DNA of 56,188 bases. Origin: Oscillospiraceae bacterium (GTDB lineage: Bacteria; Bacillota; Clostridia; Oscillospirales; Acutalibacteraceae). The translations under genes were made by a program, and so were the position numbers. Shown in pieces: positions 10,235-19,000 of the stretch (position 1 is its first letter; each line of letters starts with the position of its first letter). A model generated the notes under the pieces. That model searched no databases. It was not told where the DNA came from and was given only the letters and a program-made list of their open reading frames with translations. Location of the stretch: the NCBI GenBank assembly GCA_009777055.1, contig WRMQ01000003.1, positions 1 to 56,188 of the forward strand, read 5' to 3'.

Positions 10235-13200
10235 TCAGGGGGGAAGAATCGGGCCGCCCGGCGTGACCAGATTGTACGGGCCGCCAACATTGGAATAACT
10301 CTGCTTAACGTAGCGCGTACCGGGCATCTTGTAGCCCAAGGTCAAGGCGTCCGTCGTGTCGATCACATTGTTGGTGTGCACGTTCATGGCAATGGTTTGA
10401 ACGGTGGACAAGCCCGGCTCGGGATCCCACTTTTTGCCGGCGGCTACCGCGAGAACGTCCGCCTGCTCGGTGGTGGTGAGGATGGTGCCGTTGCCATCGT
10501 GGTCGCCGAAGTAAACGAGCTTCAGCGTGAAGAGAACCTCGCCCTTCCTGTCCTTGACCAGCAGCTTGGCGCCGGTGCTGCACTTATTGAACGGCGCGGG
10601 GCTGGCGACATAATCCACGGAGCCATTGATCACCTTGTAGGGCAAGCTCTTTCCGCCCAGAGCGTTCATGCTGGGCACGCCAATGTCAAGGCCGTAGATA
10701 TAGCCGTCGTAGAAATCGTTGTAATAATTATCCGTGTAGATCGGTTGGACCCCTTCATCTCCATCCGCGAGGGCCTTGCGCACGGACTTCGGCCAGGTTT
10801 GGGTTGCCATCAGCCTGTATTCATCCAGATTGATGGTGAGCTTCGACTGGGCGCCGGCCCCGTCATAGATGTAGGCGTCCTCGGTGGGGATAATCGCCAC
10901 CGTGAGATCCATCGCGTCCTGCAGCGCCTTGGCCGCGGCGTCGAGCTCGGTCGTGGTAAGGCCTTCCGGCGGATCGCTTTCCTGCTCCAGCAGCTCCACC
11001 ACGGTAGTCGCGGCGTCTATGCACGCCTGGCCGTACTCCGCGATGAAGTAAGCCATTTCGGGCTCTGTAACCTCGGCGAGGCCGGAGTCCAGGAAAGCCT
11101 GCTGCGCGGCTTTGATCTTCGTCCAGTCAAGCTCGCCTTCCTCTTTTTCGCCGACCACATGCTTGAGCGCGTAAACCAGCATGTTCTGCGCCATATTGAG
11201 CCGGCTCTGGGGTACGCGGCTCCAGCCTTCTGGCTCTCCCATAGCAGCCATAACGTTCTCGTTACATTCTACCGTCGCAAGATCCGCAAGGAACTCATTT
11301 CGACCCGGAGCTCCTTGTCCCAGTATATAATCTATATACTCATCGCCATAAACCGGGTGGTAGATGGAAGCCAGAACAGCCTCCACGTTCTCGTAGGCAT
11401 GCATCAGGTCATGGATTGATTCGTTGCTCAGGCCGAGGTAATCCCCTTCATACTCATAGGGATCGCCGGCGCCGTTTGCGGTGTAGAACAAAGTCTTGAT
11501 CTCACCGAAGGTGAGTTCCGTATGGCCCAGCTTAACGCTGTCTGTCAGCTGATCATACCTGTAGCTCATCGGATTCATGAAACCAACCGTCGGCAGCGGC
11601 ATGAGGTTATAGTAATCGGATGGAATATACGTATTCGGCCGGTTCAGCTTGAAGGTCCAGGTCTTGTTCAGCAAGCTCACGCAATACCCCACCTCAAGGA
11701 AGCCGGGCGGGCCAAGCTTTTCATAGGCTTCGCTTGTCGGATCGTCGCGCTCAATGAGGCTCAGCGCCATATCCAGTGCGTCCTTGGACTTCTTCCAGTT
11801 GACGAAATCGTCGGCTTCCATATAGAAGTAGTTCGAATCGTAATACGGAACGTCCTCATTGTCGCTTTCGACGATCTGGTTCACCAGCGCCTGCAAAGCG
11901 TCTGTCGTGCCGCCCTTGACCTGGCTGAGCAGGGTGTCGTTGGCGTTGGTGAAGTTGGTGTAGGTGGTGTTGAGCGAACTGGTGGAAAGCGGGTCAACCA
12001 ACCCTTTCGGCTTCATCGTGATCCACGCCGCGTTGGAAAGCGCGTTGATATAGTTGTCGAACGCGCCGCCGCTATCGTTGTAGTTGCTCCGCTGCACATC
12101 GCGCGAGATAGCCTGACCCACCATTTCCCGCATACCGCGGTCACTTTCGATCGCAATGGAGAAACTGCAGTAGAGCATCTCTCCCGAGAAATCGTCAACA
12201 AACGGCTCCGACTTCGTACCCTCCGCCGTTCCGCCCGCGCGAAGATACACGCCAACATCAAATATCCTGTTGCCAAACAAATCCCAAAGCTTCGTATCGG
12301 GGTCGGCTGTCGGATGAATCAACGCGAAAGGATACAAGGTTTTTGTGTCGCCGTTTTCGAGCTCAACCAGCGCATCCGGCGCATAGGGGTCCTTGATGCT
12401 AAGATAGTTGAGCAGATCCGACGCGCCGGCATTAACAGTATCTGCGGCAAATGCCCCCTTATAATCGCCGCCGGGTGCATAACCGCTATAATAATCGTCG
12501 ATTATCGCCCAGGAGGGCGCGTCGTTAAGGGGAGGTACGATCTGCTCGCCTTCCGCGTCAAACACGCCCAAATCATTCGGGCGGGTAATGTTGATGCCGA
12601 TGTTCAGCAGATCCTTCAGCGTGCTGTTCCTGTCGAAGAAGAACGTCTGGAGGTAGACGGCCTTGGCGGCATAACCGCCCTCGTCCAGCGCGGCTGCTCC
12701 CGTATTGTAATTCGTACCCTGATCCGTTTTGGTGTATTCACTGTAATCCCTGAGCACAAAATTGCTGTCCGCATCCTGGTCATAGTGATTCGGATGAGCC
12801 ATGTAGACATAGAAGGGTGTCCTGATGGGCGTGTTTCCGTTGATCTTTTCCATGAGCTGGAGCGTCTCGCTATTCGTCTCGTAGACATCGTATTCCAGGA
12901 TAATCGTCAGCATCTTATCCCTGAGAAGCGGAGCGTTAACGTTGAGATTGCCCAGGGTGATCGTACCTGTCGGATTGGCCGGCGTCACCAGCAGGCCCGC
13001 GCCAATACCGCCGACAGAAACACCGCTGGCCTGGACATTGCTGACTCCGTTGGAATACCACACCTCAGCCCCCAAAACGTTGTAGCTGTAGGCTATTTCG
13101 GGCACAGGCATATAGGAGGCGTTATAGTTGATCTGTGGCACGCCGCCGCCTTCATTAATGACGGTGAGAGCCATTGTGTCACTACTGGAGTAACGGAACA

Positions 13201-15526
13201 CGTAAATGTCTTCATAGGGCGTCGCCGCGGGCAGGTCAATGGAGGGAGGGCGATACCCCTGCGCCGGAACCATGCCGAGAATATCGGTCAGGAAGGGAAC
13301 CACCGTGGCAACAAGGCGGTCGCCCATCGCGCCCAGGCCGGTAATGATCTTGCCCAGAGAATCGCACAGCAGCACAGCGTTCGCGGGATGAAGCAAGCTG
13401 TCGAGGCTGGTAAAGGTGGTGTACGCCTCGGGCGTAATAATCGCGGCGGGTGAAGAGGAGCCGGCGTAGTTGATCTGGCCGCCGACCAGATTCACCAGAT
13501 CGAAAATCAGCTTCACAAGCACGCGCACGACGGTTTTGTTGAGGCCGACCTCGGTGTTCGGATTGCCCGTGGCCTCCACTCTCGTGAGCAGGCTGAGCAG
13601 CTTGCCAATATCAAGGCTGAGAACGGTGCCGATCACATCCTCCACAAGGAACTCCCGCAGACCCCTGGTGGTGCCGTCGGGGCCGCCGTTGAGGAAAACG
13701 GGATCCCAAATGCTGAAGAAGACGTTGTTGAGGGTAGCCCAGGCGTTGCTCGGGTTGGTCACCAGGGCGGTACGGCCAACAATTTTGGAGGGGGCAAACA
13801 GGCCGCCGAAGTTGCCGATGATCCAGTTGATCAGCTTCGCGATTGTCGTGTCGAAGCCGTCGCCGTAAGCCAGCGAGAGAGCGCCTCCGGCGCCGGTCTG
13901 GGCCTGCTTCTGGCCAAGATAGGCACTGCGGTCATAATTGTTACCACCCTCGCTGAGTACATTGGTATCCACCAGGAAGTACAGCAGCTTCACAAGGTAG
14001 TCCGCCAGCAGGTCAAGCAGGGTATCCTGTTCGTCCAGCTGCGCCGCGTTCGCGCCGTAATAGCTTTCCACATATCCCGGGAACCGGTTGGGGATCACGT
14101 AGGCGGACAGTTCAATGAGCAGATAGTTGATCACCTTCGTCAGCGTGTCGGCATCCTCCGGGATGTAGACATAACTGATATACTCATTCATAATAGCGCG
14201 CGCGAAGAAGGGGATGAAATCCTCTTCCGGCATGCTGTCGATTTGGCTGTCCTCCGGCATGGGGGTCAGGGTAAAGAGCTTGTCGCTGAAAACCTTGACC
14301 AAGGTCTTGGCTCCGGCAATAAAGTTGTCGAGCACCGCGCCGTTGTCTGTGTAGTCCCACGCAAACGAGGCACCGCTTTGCGCGGCGTTCACCGCGTCCA
14401 CGTCAATCACGGTCGTCAGGATCATGCCGAGAATCGTGTTGATCTGGCCGACGACACCGCGTTCGCCTGGCGCAAAGACGCCTTCCGCAACGGATTTCGC
14501 GCAGAAAGCATCGTAGCTTGGCATTTGGTAATCAAGCTTGAGGTAGTCGGTGAGGCCCGCGGTTTCCGCCGCTTCCGCCAAAACAGGCTTGAGCAGAACA
14601 TCCAGCACGGGCTTCAGCGCCTTGTCATAAAGGCCGGGAACGATCTTCTCCAGCAGCGTGTAGACGCTGTCGGTGGTGACATCGATGCCGCCGAGAAGAT
14701 CCAGGATTGTGAACTTATCGCCAGCATTGTTGGTAAACGGATCAATGCGGCCCAGCAGGGTGAAAACGAGGGTCTCAATGATCTCGTCGAGCGTTGAGGG
14801 CAGGGATGGCACCGGGCCCTCATCCTCGGGATATACGATGCCCCAAAGCAGCCCCTTGAGCAGGTTCGGAATGTTGAAATCGCCGAGCAGGCCCTTCAGC
14901 AGGTTGCCGACCAGACCGCCGAGGTTCGCTTCAATCCGGGGCTTCGAAACGCCCGCTGTAGGCACGATCGTGTCGGGGTCAAGCAGCGTAAGAAGCAGCT
15001 TGGAAACCAGCTCGCCGTTGCGGCCGTTGCGGTCCGGGTCGGCGAACACCATAAGCAAACGCACGAGAATCGTGGTATCAATGGTGCTTGCATCTCCCGT
15101 GTTGGTGCGGCGATATGATCCGGGCGTCACATAGTCCAGCTTCAGATTGTACGGGCTGAGCATCGGAATCAGGCCGCCCAGGGTACCGGCCAGAAGACCA
15201 TTAATCTGATTCAGCGTGCCCAGGGCCTGATCAATGCTCCTGAGATTGATCACCAAGGAACCAAGGCCGAGGGTGTTGGCAATATCGCCCAGCAGCTCGA
15301 CCACAGGAAGATAAACGTCCAGTCCTTTTAGCAGCTCGTCGAGCTTGTCGAGCAGAGCTGTCGCGTAGTGGTGGGTGCTGAGGATAATTTTCCCCGTGTT
15401 GTCATATCTGAGGTTTCCTTGGTAAACCGAAGGAAGACTCAGGCCCGCGCTGGTGCTCACGACCAGTGTGGAAGCCAGCATCACTACCGCCAGCAGGAAC
15501 GCCAATAACCGTTTCGATTGTTTCAA
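10235..15526 (-). CDS. Large secreted protein with dockerin-like C-terminus
   Basis: The reading frame is open from an ATG at 15754, but the start is placed at TTG 15526. GGAGGTG is 8 nt upstream, and the protein then begins with a clean signal peptide (LKQSKRLLAFLLAVVMLAS). That gives 1763 residues. The N-terminal half is rich in Leu/Gly helical stretches of the kind LLKGLLG, and the second half is mixed alpha/beta; I recognise neither. The C-terminus (~1670-1735) looks like a dockerin: FGDHDGNGTI followed by a helix (EQADVLAVAAG), then NVIDTTDALTLGYKM. A similar beta-strand plus VxFGDxDGN module ends the downstream 451-residue protein. As first gene of the operon it may be the most abundant product. 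It is presumably surface-located, and no catalytic motif was seen. Confidence 0.85.
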   Translation of the reverse strand: MKQSKRLLAFLLAVVMLASTLVVSTSAGLSLPSVYQGNLRYDNTGKIILSTHHYATALLDKLDELLKGLDVYLPVVELLGDIANTLGLGSLVINLRSIDQALGTLNQINGLLAGTLGGLIPMLSPYNLKLDYVTPGSYRRTNTGDASTIDTTILVRLLMVFADPDRNGRNGELVSKLLLTLLDPDTIVPTAGVSKPRIEANLGGLVGNLLKGLLGDFNIPNLLKGLLWGIVYPEDEGPVPSLPSTLDEIIETLVFTLLGRIDPFTNNAGDKFTILDLLGGIDVTTDSVYTLLEKIVPGLYDKALKPVLDVLLKPVLAEAAETAGLTDYLKLDYQMPSYDAFCAKSVAEGVFAPGERGVVGQINTILGMILTTVIDVDAVNAAQSGASFAWDYTDNGAVLDNFIAGAKTLVKVFSDKLFTLTPMPEDSQIDSMPEEDFIPFFARAIMNEYISYVYIPEDADTLTKVINYLLIELSAYVIPNRFPGYVESYYGANAAQLDEQDTLLDLLADYLVKLLYFLVDTNVLSEGGNNYDRSAYLGQKQAQTGAGGALSLAYGDGFDTTIAKLINWIIGNFGGLFAPSKIVGRTALVTNPSNAWATLNNVFFSIWDPVFLNGGPDGTTRGLREFLVEDVIGTVLSLDIGKLLSLLTRVEATGNPNTEVGLNKTVVRVLVKLIFDLVNLVGGQINYAGSSSPAAIITPEAYTTFTSLDSLLHPANAVLLCDSLGKIITGLGAMGDRLVATVVPFLTDILGMVPAQGYRPPSIDLPAATPYEDIYVFRYSSSDTMALTVINEGGGVPQINYNASYMPVPEIAYSYNVLGAEVWYSNGVSNVQASGVSVGGIGAGLLVTPANPTGTITLGNLNVNAPLLRDKMLTIILEYDVYETNSETLQLMEKINGNTPIRTPFYVYMAHPNHYDQDADSNFVLRDYSEYTKTDQGTNYNTGAAALDEGGYAAKAVYLQTFFFDRNSTLKDLLNIGINITRPNDLGVFDAEGEQIVPPLNDAPSWAIIDDYYSGYAPGGDYKGAFAADTVNAGASDLLNYLSIKDPYAPDALVELENGDTKTLYPFALIHPTADPDTKLWDLFGNRIFDVGVYLRAGGTAEGTKSEPFVDDFSGEMLYCSFSIAIESDRGMREMVGQAISRDVQRSNYNDSGGAFDNYINALSNAAWITMKPKGLVDPLSTSSLNTTYTNFTNANDTLLSQVKGGTTDALQALVNQIVESDNEDVPYYDSNYFYMEADDFVNWKKSKDALDMALSLIERDDPTSEAYEKLGPPGFLEVGYCVSLLNKTWTFKLNRPNTYIPSDYYNLMPLPTVGFMNPMSYRYDQLTDSVKLGHTELTFGEIKTLFYTANGAGDPYEYEGDYLGLSNESIHDLMHAYENVEAVLASIYHPVYGDEYIDYILGQGAPGRNEFLADLATVECNENVMAAMGEPEGWSRVPQSRLNMAQNMLVYALKHVVGEKEEGELDWTKIKAAQQAFLDSGLAEVTEPEMAYFIAEYGQACIDAATTVVELLEQESDPPEGLTTTELDAAAKALQDAMDLTVAIIPTEDAYIYDGAGAQSKLTINLDEYRLMATQTWPKSVRKALADGDEGVQPIYTDNYYNDFYDGYIYGLDIGVPSMNALGGKSLPYKVINGSVDYVASPAPFNKCSTGAKLLVKDRKGEVLFTLKLVYFGDHDGNGTILTTTEQADVLAVAAGKKWDPEPGLSTVQTIAMNVHTNNVIDTTDALTLGYKMPGTRYVKQSYSNVGGPYNLVTPGGPILPP

Positions 15527-15871
15527 ATGAATTGCACCTCCATTGTATTGAAGATCAATGCCTGTGCGGCCAAAACAGCCATTTTGGCCTTTTTTGTCTT
15601 GCGAGACACGTGCGCGCCTTGTTACTCGCTCTTTTACCGGCCGCGCACCCGCCGGCAAGACCCACGCCTTCTCCTCGCATACCTCCCCTTCTACTTCTCC
15701 CGCCCGCGGGCGCTTTGCCTGCTTTAAAACAGGCACCGCGGATGCGAAAAGCATATTGCATCCCCTTCACAGGGGAAACCGCAAATCCTCACCAGGAGCT
15801 TCGTCTAGTCAGCGGCGCTTTTCCGCCTCAAAAAAATGGCGAAACGCTTCCGAGCCTATCCCCCGATGTTC
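15527..15871 (-). promoter_or_regulatory. Long structured 5' leader of the surface operon
   Basis: About 345 nt separate the predicted transcription start (~15871) from the TTG start. It contains small hairpins (GGATGC...GCATCC near 15740-15765, CCCCT...AGGGG just beyond) and a purine-rich GC stretch. I did not recognise a c-di-GMP, c-di-AMP, SAM or other riboswitch core. The leader is open in frame with the gene from 15754, which I regard as fortuitous. The rest of the 15527-16062 gap holds the promoter and the terminator of the upstream gene. Confidence 0.45.
15568..15595 (+). terminator. Plus-strand-oriented hairpin with T-run, antisense to operon leader
   Basis: A perfect stem GGCCAAAA/TTTTGGCC with a 6-base loop is followed on the plus strand by a T6 run. 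In that orientation it would stop antisense transcripts crossing the surface operon. On the sense strand it is a leader hairpin preceded by A residues. Confidence 0.45.
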
Positions 15872-15877
15872 ACATTA

Positions 15878-15906
15878 AATATACTCCCTTCAAAGGTATT
15901 TGTCAA
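15878..15906 (-). promoter_or_regulatory. Consensus promoter of the surface-protein operon
   Basis: On the minus strand TTGACA (15906-15901) and TATATT (15883-15878) are separated by exactly 17 bp. This is a near-perfect sigma-A promoter and the only good one seen upstream of the three minus-strand surface genes. Confidence 0.8.
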
Positions 15907-15982
15907 TGGAATTTGTTACAGTATTTATTATTTGTACGTATTGCCCAAAATAGAAAACGAATATCTGGTCAAAATGCCGATG

Positions 15983-16025
15983 AAAAAGAGGGAACCGGAG
16001 GGGCGTTTTCATTGTCCCTCCGGTT
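15983..16025 (-). terminator. Intrinsic terminator of the cyclic-glucan-synthase-like gene
   Basis: On the minus strand a perfect 10-bp stem (AACCGGAGGG / CCCTCCGGTT, 13-base loop) is followed by CCCTCTTTTT. It lies 38 nt after the stop codon at 16063. Confidence 0.8.
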
Positions 16026-16062
16026 TTGACTACTCATTGTTTTTTATCGCGCAGGATCTGCG

Positions 16063-19000
16063 TTATTTTGCGTTTTGATCCAGGATAATTACTTCCTCCC
16101 CTTCCTTCCGGTCCTCCCCCTCCTTCCGCCGCAGCGTGACTTTCACATCCTTCCAGCCTTTGGGCAGGCAGGGCTCCCAGGCAAGCGCTCCGCCGCGCAT
16201 GCGCAGCCCCAGCATGCCCTCCAGCACGGCGCGGTAAAACCAGGCGGCGCCGCCGGTGTAGTGGGTCCAGCCCGCGCGGCCCTCCACGCCGGGGGCGGCG
16301 GCGACATCCCCCGCCAGGGCATAGGGCTCGGCGCGGTAGCGCTCCATGCGCGCGGGCTCCTGGCAAAACGCCGCGGGATTGAGCATTTGCAGCAGCCGCC
16401 AGGCGTCGTCCGGGCGGTTTTCCCTGAACAGCGCCAGGCACAGCCACGCCGCCGCGTGGGTGTACTGTCCGCCGTTTTCCCGGATCCCCGGCGGATAGGC
16501 GTTGATATACCCCGCCCGCCTGCCGTGGAGCGCAAAGGGCTCCCGCAGCAGCCTGACCACTCCATGGCGGGAATCCGCCAGCTGGGATATCGCCGTATCC
16601 AGGGCCAGGCCGCGCCGCCGCGCGTCGGGCATGCCGCACAGCACCGCGAAGGACTGAGGCAGGCTGTCGATGGCGCAGGCGCCGTTTTCGGATCTGCTCC
16701 CCAGAGGCGCGCCGTCGTCGCAGAAGGCGCGGAAGTAGCGGTCCTTATCCCAGGCGTGGAAGTCCACATTCAGCCGCAGCAGCGCGGCCTGGTGCCGGTA
16801 GAGCTCCGCCCGGGCGTTTTCCTCCCGGCGCGCGCACAGCCCCGCCGTTTTTTCCAGAACCATCACCAGGAACTGCGCCAGCCAAACGCTCTCTCCCCTG
16901 CCCTTCGCCCCCAGAAAGCTGAAGCCGTCATTCCAGTCCCCGCCGCCGATCAGGGGCAGCCCGCGGGCGCCCAGAAGCCCCAGGGCGCGGTCCGCCGCGC
17001 GCAGGCAGTGCTCATAGAGGCTCGCCCGCTCCGCCGTCCGGGGATAAACCGCATAGCGCTCCTTTTCATTCGGCGCCAGGGGCGCGCCCCGCCGGAAGGG
17101 AATCTGCGTATCCAGAAAGGCCGCGTCGCCGCTTTGCTCCACATATTCCGCGCAGACGTAGGGCAGCCAAAGGTAGTCGTCCGCGTAGCGTGTGCGTACG
17201 CCGCGCAGGCCTTCCCCCGGGATACGGTGCCACCAGTGCAGCGCGTCGCCCTCGGGGAACTGCGCGGCCGCGCAGCGGGCCAGCTGAATCCGCAGCAATT
17301 GCGGGTGCGTCAGCGTCAAGGCGGAAACGTCCTGCAGCTGATCCCGGAAGCCCCACGCGCCGCCGCACTGGTAAAAGCCCGCGCGGCCATAGAGCCGGCT
17401 GTGGAGGATCTGGTGGGGCAGCCAGGTGTTCATCATATGGTTGAGCGCTTCGCTGGGCGTGTCCACACGCAGCGCGGGCCCGGCGGGCGCGTCCCGCTCT
17501 GCCACAAGATGCGCGCACAGCGCCGCGTTGCGCCGCGCGCCCCAGGAAAGGGAGAACTCGGCCACGGCCTCGCCGCCGGGGGGCAGGCTCAGCTTCCGCC
17601 CCACGGCCGCGCAGGGGTCGGACTGCGGCCAGCCCGCGTCCGTGCGCCACAGGCCCCGGAGAAAGTCCGGGCGGCTGGCGCACACAAAGTCCGCGCTGCC
17701 GGTGAGCAGCAGCGCGCACCAGCCCGCCACGCAGGAGGAGGGGCTGCGCAGCAGCGCGCCGTCGGGCAGCGCCTCCCCCTGAATCACCGCGCCGGGCTCC
17801 CGGCGCTCACCCAGCACCGGCTCCAGATAATACGCCAGCTCGGGGGCAAGGCCGCGGTCGGTGGTGTTGCGCAGGCGAAGCTCGCAGCGCTTGGTGCAGC
17901 CCCGCGCCGCCACATAGACCGTGACCTCGTACGCGATGCCGTGCAGCTCGCCGGTCCATCTCGCCTCCCCGGGCGTGAATTCGCAGCGCGCGCCCAGCAG
18001 CAGGTCATACACCCGGCTGCCAAAGCGCAGCAGCAGCAGCTCGCCCCGGTTATCCGTGCAGGTGTCGTTATACCAGGGGCTGAGCCTGTTTTCCCGGGAG
18101 TTGACCGCCCAGGTAAAGCCCAAAGCGCTTTCGCTGACTATGGTGCCGAAGCTGGGGTTGCACAGCGGCAGGCACCAGGGGACGGCCGGGCTTTTATCCT
18201 GCTTGGGAACGCGAAACCCGCCTTCTGTAAAAATCCCCGCCCCCGCGTAAATGCCGGCGTCCGCGCCGCCCTTCGCCGCGCCGGGATTCGCCGCGAGAAT
18301 CGGCAGCGCCCCGGCGGGCCGGGACTGTCCGGATTCCCTCGGCGCTTTTTCGGAGGCAAGGTGCGCGGCATAGGCCTCCAGCGCCATGGCCGTATCGGAG
18401 GGAACCCGGTTCAGGTTCACCAGCTGCACGCCGCCCCGCTGGTTGACCAGATGCCCGCAGCCCTCGCGGCACACCGCCGCGCGCAGCGCCGTGGAAAACG
18501 GCGTGTCGTAGTCCCCGCCCTCCCGGAAGCCCAGCGCCAGCTCGCAGGGAATGCCCGCCCCATGGAACTTGCGGAACATCCCGACATACGGCAGCGCGCC
18601 CAGAATTTCCTCGGGGCTGTCCAGGGGAATATAAATGAAAGGGAAATCCCCCGAAACACCGGCGGGCCAGAGCGCCTGCTTTTTCGCCCGGAGCCGCGCG
18701 CGGGCCTCCAGGCTCTGCTGGGAGGCGGCCGCGTAAAACAGCAGGCGGGGCAGAATCCGCCGGGCGAGGGCCGCGGCCATCTCCCCCTCCCGGAAAGGGC
18801 TCGGCGCGCCCTGCGCGATTTTTGCGCTGACGCGCTCGTCCCGCAATTGCGAAAGGCGGCCGGCGGCCTCCTCCCCTGTTGAGCCCGCGCACAAAAACAG
18901 GCTGAACTCCATGCTCTCGCCGGGCTGGAGCTGATAGGGCAGCTCGAACAGGGCGCAGGCGTCGGGATTTCCTCTTGCCGTCCCCCGGCCCGCCTGCCCC

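Noticed and set aside
11522-13453. 643-codon plus-strand open frame antisense to the 1763-residue gene
   Set aside because: No ribosome site and low-information composition; the opposite strand carries the signal peptide and dockerin-like tail.
15527-15754. N-terminal extension of the 1763-residue protein to ATG 15754
   Set aside because: It would put 76 basic residues before a perfect signal peptide; the TTG at 15526 has GGAGGTG and matches the start type of the giant gene.
16075-18882. 935-codon plus-strand open frame antisense to the GT84-GH94 gene
   Set aside because: Arg/Pro/Ala/Gln-rich shadow of high-GC codons; the minus strand encodes recognisable GH94 motifs across the same DNA.
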